A DNA stretch of 9,499 nt from Gammaproteobacteria bacterium. GTDB lineage: Bacteria; Pseudomonadota; Gammaproteobacteria; Natronospirales; REEB76. Under the pieces are notes generated by a model that did not search any database, was not told the origin of the DNA, and saw nothing but the letters and a program-made list of their open reading frames with translations. The position numbers and the translations under genes were made by a program. The stretch lies in the NCBI GenBank assembly GCA_027317045.1, contig DAHVFI010000187.1, positions 1 through 9,499 of the forward strand, written 5' to 3'. This document shows positions 5,393-9,499 of the stretch, piece by piece. Position 1 is the stretch's first letter, and each line of letters starts with the position of its first letter.

Positions 5393-6031
5393 TCACTCGG
5401 CCGGGGTCTTGTGCCGGTACTCGCACAGATCGGCGATCACACAGCGCCAGCATTCCGGCTTGCGCGCCTTGCACACGTAACGTCCGTGCAGGATCAGCCA
5501 GTGGTGCGCATCCCGCTTGTATTTATCCGGTGTGACTTTCAACAACCTGTCTTCCACGGCGCGCACGTTGTTTCCCGGCGCGAGCCCGGTGCGATTGGCG
5601 ACCCGGAAAATATGCGTATCCACGGCGATGGTGGGTTCGCCGAAGGCGGTGTTGAGAATCACATTGGCGGTCTTGCGGCCCACCCCGGGCAGCGCCTCGA
5701 GGGAGGCGCGTTCCCGCGGCACTTGGCCGCCGTGTTTCTCCATGAGGATGTGTGCCGCCGCCAGGATGTTCCTGGCCTTGGTATTGAACAAGCCGATGGT
5801 GCGGATGTACTGTTTCACGCCCATCTCTCCCAGCGCCAGCATGGCGGCGGGGGTGTTGGCGACCGGGAACAATTGCGCGGTGGCCTTGTTGACGCTCACG
5901 TCGGTGGCCTGTGCCGACAGCACCACCGACACCAGCAGTTCGTAAGGCGTGTGGTACGTCAGTTCGGTGGCGGGTTTGGGATTCGCCCGCTTGAGGCGCG
6001 CGAAAATCGCCGCACGTTTTTCAGGATTCAT
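5393..6031 (-). CDS. nth: Endonuclease III, DNA glycosylase/AP lyase
   Basis: The 212-residue product removes oxidised pyrimidines and cuts the abasic strand in base excision repair. The helix-hairpin-helix LPGVGRK ends in Lys120, the catalytic nucleophile, and Asp138 lies in AVDTHIFRV; both are at the same numbers as in the E. coli enzyme. The C-terminal iron-sulfur loop has Cys187, Cys194, Cys197 and Cys203, again at identical positions. The frame is open further upstream, but the ATG at 6031 gives the standard length and N-terminus. It overlaps the end of rsxB by 11 bp (6021-6031), so the two are probably translated from one message. Linkage of nth to rsx genes is common in proteobacteria. 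Nothing about the gene is unusual. Confidence 0.97.
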   Translation of the reverse strand: MNPEKRAAIFARLKRANPKPATELTYHTPYELLVSVVLSAQATDVSVNKATAQLFPVANTPAAMLALGEMGVKQYIRTIGLFNTKARNILAAAHILMEKHGGQVPRERASLEALPGVGRKTANVILNTAFGEPTIAVDTHIFRVANRTGLAPGNNVRAVEDRLLKVTPDKYKRDAHHWLILHGRYVCKARKPECWRCVIADLCEYRHKTPAE

Positions 6032-6683
6032 GTTTCTTCGATTCCCGCGCACGTTGCGCGCGCTTGGCCTGCACGCGCGCCACCGCGGCGGCAATTTCGG
6101 CCTTGCGCTGGGCGAGGACGCCGCCCGCGCCGCTGCCGGGGAGTTCCTGCTGGCGCAAGCGTGCCTGGCGTTCAGCCCTGTCCTGGGCCAGCCGCGTGCC
6201 GCGGGTGTGATAACGGGAGCGGAAAAAATCCGCGCGCCGGCGTGGGTCAGCGGGAAGCGTCACGCCTTCGGTGGCGCCGCGTGCCGGCCGCATCGGTATA
6301 CAGTCCACCGGGCAGGGCGGGATGCAGAGTTCACAGCCGGTGCACAGCGCTTCGATGACCGTATGCATCCGCTTGGGTGCACCGATGATGGCATCCACGG
6401 GGCAGGCCTGGATGCATTTGGTACAACCGATGCACAAGGCTTCCACGATGAATGCCACCCGGCCGGGCGTGAAACCGCCGAGCGCCGGATCGACGCGGCT
6501 GGCGGCCCGGCCGGTGAGCGTGGCAAGTGCCTCCAGGGTTTCCTCGCCACCCGGCGGACACCGGTTGATACCGGCGTTGCCGGTGGAAATGGCCTCGGCG
6601 TAGGCACGACAGTCCGGATAGCCGCAACGCTGGCACTGGGTCTGGGGCAAGAGCGCGTCAATGCGATCGGCAAGTGCCGTCAT
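6021..6683 (-). CDS. rsxB: RsxB/RnfB-like iron-sulfur electron-transfer protein without membrane anchor
   Basis: The 220-residue product has an N-terminal Fe4S4 domain (Cys17, Cys20, Cys25, Cys42 in PQTQCQRCGYPDC and NRCPPGGE). Two ferredoxin clusters follow: Cys84/87/90/94 in CIGCTKCIQACP and Cys114/117/120/124 in CTGCELCIPPCP. The last 85 residues are charged and Arg-rich. In the full Rnf/Rsx complex RnfB has an N-terminal membrane helix; it is absent here, and no other rsx gene is in the window. The protein is therefore probably soluble and may pass electrons to a partner such as endonuclease III or another iron-sulfur enzyme, which is inference. The ATG at 6683 overlaps the toxin stop codon (ATGA). 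An upstream in-frame GTG at 6698 is less likely. It overlaps nth by 11 bp. Confidence 0.9.
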   Translation of the reverse strand: MTALADRIDALLPQTQCQRCGYPDCRAYAEAISTGNAGINRCPPGGEETLEALATLTGRAASRVDPALGGFTPGRVAFIVEALCIGCTKCIQACPVDAIIGAPKRMHTVIEALCTGCELCIPPCPVDCIPMRPARGATEGVTLPADPRRRADFFRSRYHTRGTRLAQDRAERQARLRQQELPGSGAGGVLAQRKAEIAAAVARVQAKRAQRARESKKHES

Positions 6684-6943
6684 TCGTAATGGGTCCACAT
6701 GCGCAGGATATGTACGATCTTTTGTTCACTGTCCAGTTGATAGACCAGCCGATGCTGGATGTTAATGCGCCGCGAATAAAAGCCGTTTAGATTTCCGACC
6801 AGTTTTTCGAAGCGGGGCGGCGTAGCGAAGGGGTCGTGTTCCAGTAACCGGAGAAGTTTTTCGGCTTGGGATCTCAGACCGGAGCGGGCGAGTTTCCTGG
6901 CATCCTTCACCGCCTGGCGGCTCAGGATGACGGTCCAGCTCAC
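6680..6943 (-). CDS. yoeB: Txe/YoeB-family toxin, ribosome-dependent mRNA endonuclease
   Basis: The 87-residue product has the standard length and fold order of YoeB/Txe toxins of the RelE superfamily. It cuts mRNA in the ribosomal A site and slows growth when the antitoxin is degraded. The catalytic set is complete: Glu46 in RFEKLVG, Arg65 in NIQHRLVYQ, and the C-terminal RMWTHYE with His85 and Tyr86 (His83 and Tyr84 in E. coli YoeB). There is no sign of decay, so an active toxin is expected. The start is GTG at 6943, overlapping the antitoxin stop by four bases (GTGA), an arrangement that keeps toxin below antitoxin. Its stop overlaps the rsxB ATG. Confidence 0.95.
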   Translation of the reverse strand: MSWTVILSRQAVKDARKLARSGLRSQAEKLLRLLEHDPFATPPRFEKLVGNLNGFYSRRINIQHRLVYQLDSEQKIVHILRMWTHYE

Positions 6944-7191
6944 CAGGCAAGTTCCTTCAGCCTGGTGCCCTTGCTGTGGGGCTCCTTGGCCGCGCGGCGG
7001 ATGCTTTTGACCAGTCCCGGCACGCGGTTGAGATACAGAGTTTCCTCGACGGCGCTCCAGTCCTCGGCGCTGAGCACCACGAAATCCCCGCCGCGGCGGC
7101 GGGTGACGCGCAGCGGGCGGTGCTCGCGGATGGCGCGGTCCACCTCAGCCTTGAGCTGGTCACGGAAACGATTGGCGGTGATTTCATTCAT
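6940..7191 (-). CDS. yefM: Phd/YefM-family antitoxin
   Basis: The 83-residue product has the YefM layout. An N-terminal DNA-binding half runs from MNEITANRFRDQLKAEVDRA through a basic turn (TRRRGGDFVVLSAEDW). An EETLYLNRVPG block follows (compare EETAYLLRSP in E. coli YefM), and then a Lys/Arg-rich tail that should wrap the toxin. It neutralises the YoeB partner and, by family knowledge, represses its own promoter together with the toxin. The ATG at 7191 lies only six bases past the predicted -10, with no Shine-Dalgarno sequence in between, so the message may be leaderless. The gene starts 38 bp after metG ends. Assignment is firm; autoregulation is inferred from the operator-like palindromes upstream. 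Confidence 0.94.
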   Translation of the reverse strand: MNEITANRFRDQLKAEVDRAIREHRPLRVTRRRGGDFVVLSAEDWSAVEETLYLNRVPGLVKSIRRAAKEPHSKGTRLKELAW

Positions 7192-7197
7192 GGCAGA

Positions 7198-7226
7198 ACG
7201 GTACGGAAACGCCGTACTGTTGTCAA
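7198..7226 (-). promoter_or_regulatory. Antitoxin promoter: TTGACA-17-TACCGT
   Basis: The 38-bp gap between metG and the antitoxin contains a perfect -35 (TTGACA, 7226-7221), a 17-base spacer and TACCGT (7203-7198) as -10. Transcription would begin at or within a base or two of the antitoxin ATG at 7191, implying leaderless or near-leaderless translation. Confidence 0.6.
7201..7217. promoter_or_regulatory. Candidate YefM/YoeB operator
   Basis: GTACGG-5-CCGTAC is a perfect inverted repeat covering the spacer and part of the -10 of the antitoxin promoter. It also provides two GTAC cores 13 bp apart. The E. coli yefM-yoeB operator has two palindromes with TGTACA cores about 12 bp apart, so the layout is similar. 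Binding is inferred. Confidence 0.55.
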
Positions 7227-7229
7227 CGC

Positions 7230-9395
7230 TTACTTCACCCGCATGCCGGGTTGCGCACCGGGATGCGGTTCCAGCAGCCAGATATCCTTGCCGCCCGGGC
7301 CGGCCGCCAGCACCATGCCTTCGGAGACGCCAAATTTCATCTTGCGCGGCGCCAGATTCGCGACCATCACCGTGAGCTTGCCTTGAAGCTGTTCCGGCGC
7401 GTAGGCGGATTTGATGCCGGCGAACACATTGCGGGTTTCGCCGCCGAGATCCAGCGTCAGGCGCAGCAGCTTGTCGGCGCCGTCTATATGCTCGGCTTTT
7501 ACGATACGCGCGATGCGCAGGTCCAGTTTGACGAAGTCCTCGTAACTTATTTCCGGGAAGATGGGTTCCATGTTTGCTGCAACCTTATTTTTCAAGATCT
7601 CGAGATTTTCCTTGGATGCTTCCACCATAGCTTTGGTTTTGGCGGGATCAACGCGCGTCATGAGCGGCCTGAAACTCGCTATTTCGTGCGAGTTTAGTAA
7701 GGTGTATAGATCATCCCACTTGAATTGCTTTACATTAAGAAATGCTTCGGTATCTGAAGCCAATTGCGGTAATACTGGTTTTAGCATTATTACTAATAGC
7801 CTGAAAAGATTTATACCCATTGAGCATATTCCATGAAGTTCTTTTTCTTTCCCTGGTGTCTTTGCGACTACCCATGGCTGACGCTCATCAATATACTGAT
7901 TTGCCAAATCCGCCAAAGCCATGATTTCGCGTATAGCACGGCTATATTCGCGGTTTTTGTAGCATTCTGAGACGATAAAAGAACGACCAATGTAGAGCAT
8001 AAGTAGCTCATTGGCCGGCATGCTTTTGGTATAAGCGGTATCTTCAAATTTTAACTGAGCATCTAAATCATTAGATGCATTTTTGCCTGTTTTTTCGGCC
8101 TCAAGCATTGCTGCACGATATCTTTCAAATAGCGCTTGTTCTGGTAATTGATCGACCAATTTGTTATTGAACTTTTCTTCAATGAATTTTGCGCAGCGAC
8201 TGGCAATATTCACCAGTTTGCCCACCAAGTCTGAATTCACCCGCTGGGTGAAGTCGTCCAGATTCAGGTCAATGTCATCCACGCCGGCGCCGAGTTTGGC
8301 GGCGAAGTAATAGCGCAGGTACTCCGGGTTCAGATGATCCAGATAGGTGCGCGCCTGAATGAAGGTGCCGCGGGACTTGGACATCTTCTGGCCGTTCACT
8401 GTGAGGAAACCGTGGGCATAGACCGCTTTTGGCGTGCGGAATCCGGCACCCGAGAGCATCGCCGGCCAGAACAGAGTGTGGAAATAGGTGATGTCCTTGC
8501 CGATGAAGTGGTAGAGCTCCTTGTTGCTTTCCTTGCCCCAGAAATCCTCGAAGCGCAGCTTGCCACCGGGATTCTTTTTTGGATCATCACACAGGTTCTT
8601 GAAGCTCGCCATGTAGCCGATGGGCGCGTCCAACCACACGTAGAAGTACTTGCCGGGCGCATCGGGGATTTCGAAGCCGAAATAGGGTGCGTCCCGGGAG
8701 ATGTCCCAGTCCTGCAATCCCACCTGGAACCATTCGTCCAGTTTCGCGCGTACCGCCGGGTGCAGCTTGCTGGTGGTCATCCAGCCCTTGAGGAAATCGG
8801 TGAAGTCGCCGAGCTTGAAGAAATAATGCTCGGATTCCTTTTCGACAGGCCTCGTTCCGGAAATCACCGACACGGGGTTTATCAGATCCGCGGGCGAGTA
8901 GGTGGAACCACAGTTCTCGCAGGCATCGCCGTACTGGTCCGGCGTGCCGCAGCGCGGGCAGGTACCCTTGATGAAGCGGTCCGGCAGGAACATCTTGGCC
9001 TGCTCGTCGTAGAACTGGCGGATGCTGCGGACCGCGATATGACCGGCGGCCTTGAGACGCTTATATATAAGTGTCGCCAGCTCGCGGTTTTCCGGCGAAT
9101 GGGTGGTGTAGTAGTTGTCCACGCTGATGTAGAAATCGTCGAAATCGCGCCGGTGCTCCTCGCCGGTGCGCGCCACCAGCTCCTCCGGCGTGATGCCCAG
9201 CTCGCGGGCCTTGAGCATGATGGGCGTGCCGTGGGCGTCATCGGCGCACACAAAGATGCATTCATTGCCCCGCAGCCGCTGGAAACGCACCCAGATATCG
9301 GTCTGGATGTATTCCAGCATGTGCCCCAGGTGGATCGGGCCGTTGGCGTAGGGCAGGGCGCTGGTGACCAGGATCTGTCGTGATTTCGTGTTCAT
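7230..9395 (-). CDS. metG: Methionyl-tRNA synthetase with C-terminal tRNA-binding domain
   Basis: The 721-residue enzyme charges tRNA-Met. The Rossmann catalytic domain (about 1-390) has HLGH (22-25), a zinc knuckle with Cys146, Cys149, Cys159 and Cys162, and KMSKS (337-341). The anticodon domain (about 391-600) keeps Asn396, Arg400, Pro507 and Trp508, which correspond to Asn391, Arg395, Pro460 and Trp461 of E. coli. The Trbp111/EMAP-like domain (about 617-721) includes the block VANLAPRKMKFGVSEGM. E. coli MetRS has 677 residues. The difference is mostly one insertion of about 42 residues near 430-472, seen as a shift in residue offset from +5 to +47. DNA for residues about 392-612 is AT-rich and unlike the rest. 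The frame is intact with all catalytic motifs, so the enzyme should work. The ATG at 9395 has only a weak AGG close upstream. Confidence 0.98.
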   Translation of the reverse strand: MNTKSRQILVTSALPYANGPIHLGHMLEYIQTDIWVRFQRLRGNECIFVCADDAHGTPIMLKARELGITPEELVARTGEEHRRDFDDFYISVDNYYTTHSPENRELATLIYKRLKAAGHIAVRSIRQFYDEQAKMFLPDRFIKGTCPRCGTPDQYGDACENCGSTYSPADLINPVSVISGTRPVEKESEHYFFKLGDFTDFLKGWMTTSKLHPAVRAKLDEWFQVGLQDWDISRDAPYFGFEIPDAPGKYFYVWLDAPIGYMASFKNLCDDPKKNPGGKLRFEDFWGKESNKELYHFIGKDITYFHTLFWPAMLSGAGFRTPKAVYAHGFLTVNGQKMSKSRGTFIQARTYLDHLNPEYLRYYFAAKLGAGVDDIDLNLDDFTQRVNSDLVGKLVNIASRCAKFIEEKFNNKLVDQLPEQALFERYRAAMLEAEKTGKNASNDLDAQLKFEDTAYTKSMPANELLMLYIGRSFIVSECYKNREYSRAIREIMALADLANQYIDERQPWVVAKTPGKEKELHGICSMGINLFRLLVIMLKPVLPQLASDTEAFLNVKQFKWDDLYTLLNSHEIASFRPLMTRVDPAKTKAMVEASKENLEILKNKVAANMEPIFPEISYEDFVKLDLRIARIVKAEHIDGADKLLRLTLDLGGETRNVFAGIKSAYAPEQLQGKLTVMVANLAPRKMKFGVSEGMVLAAGPGGKDIWLLEPHPGAQPGMRVK

Positions 9396-9433
9396 CAGCC
9401 TGCGGATTTCGTTGAAATTATTCGATGGCGGCG

Positions 9434-9446
9434 GGCGCTCCGCGCC
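9434..9446. repeat. GC-rich inverted repeat in the metG leader
   Basis: GGCGC-3-GCGCC could form a small hairpin in the metG upstream region. No T-tract follows, and a role is not evident. Confidence 0.3.
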
Positions 9447-9455
9447 GGATGAAAG

Positions 9456-9473
9456 TATGCCATAGACGGCATA
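9456..9473. repeat. Inverted repeat TATGCC-6-GGCATA upstream of metG
   Basis: Perfect six-base arms separated by six bases lie 61 bp upstream of the metG start. They could be an operator or overlap a promoter for metG or for a divergent gene outside the window. No clear -35/-10 pair is visible in 9396-9499. Confidence 0.35.
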
Positions 9474-9499
9474 ACTCCGGCCGGACTCGGGCAGGCCGG

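Noticed and set aside
5374..5393. T-run after the nth stop codon as a terminator
   Set aside because: The six Ts precede rather than follow the small CGGC-AGTA-GCCG stem, so the order is wrong for intrinsic termination.
5267..6358. 363-codon plus-strand open frame opposite nth and rsxB
   Set aside because: Antisense to genes with complete catalytic and cluster residues; the translation is low-complexity and shows no family signature.
7561..8220. AT-rich part of metG as an intein, group I intron or inserted gene
   Set aside because: The reading frame continues with alignable MetRS anticodon-domain residues throughout. Only about 42 residues are extra, and no splicing motifs are present.
8334..9383. 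349-codon plus-strand open frame opposite metG
   Set aside because: Mirrors the metG coding frame and has no independent support such as a ribosome binding site or domain.

Overview
The window looks like chromosomal DNA of a GC-rich proteobacterium, most likely gammaproteobacterial or a close betaproteobacterial relative. The MetRS matches the E. coli enzyme motif for motif, and rsxB, nth and a DUF1841 gene occur together, which is typical of these groups. Every gene I can support is on the minus strand, so transcription runs from high to low coordinates. There are no tRNAs, rRNAs, CRISPR arrays or insertion sequences.

In transcription order: (1) 9395-7230 is metG, a 721-residue methionyl-tRNA synthetase with the fused C-terminal tRNA-binding domain. 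Its middle third (about 8220-7561) is strikingly AT-rich, near 39% GC against about 55-63% in the flanks, and carries about 42 residues that E. coli MetRS lacks. (2) 7191-6680 is a YefM/YoeB-type toxin-antitoxin pair with its own promoter and candidate operator. (3) 6683-5393 is an anchor-less rsxB followed by nth, overlapping each other and the toxin gene. (4) 5291-3141 is an ECF sigma factor, an RskA-like membrane anti-sigma factor and an unrecognised exported protein closed by a strong terminator. (5) 2922-2488 is a DUF1841 protein.

(6) 2401-1 is the highlight: a bufferin-type RiPP operon. It encodes a DUF2282 exported precursor with four cysteines (bufA), the DUF692/MNIO multinuclear iron oxidase (bufB), the DUF2063 partner protein (bufC) and a DoxX-family membrane protein cut by the window edge. 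By homology the precursor is made as a preprotein, its cysteines are modified by BufB with BufC, and the mature peptide buffers copper in the periplasm. The ECF/anti-sigma pair upstream is a plausible but unproven regulator.

The metG, rsxB, nth and DUF1841 genes look like a conserved housekeeping backbone into which accessory modules (toxin-antitoxin, ECF cassette, bufferin operon) have been placed.
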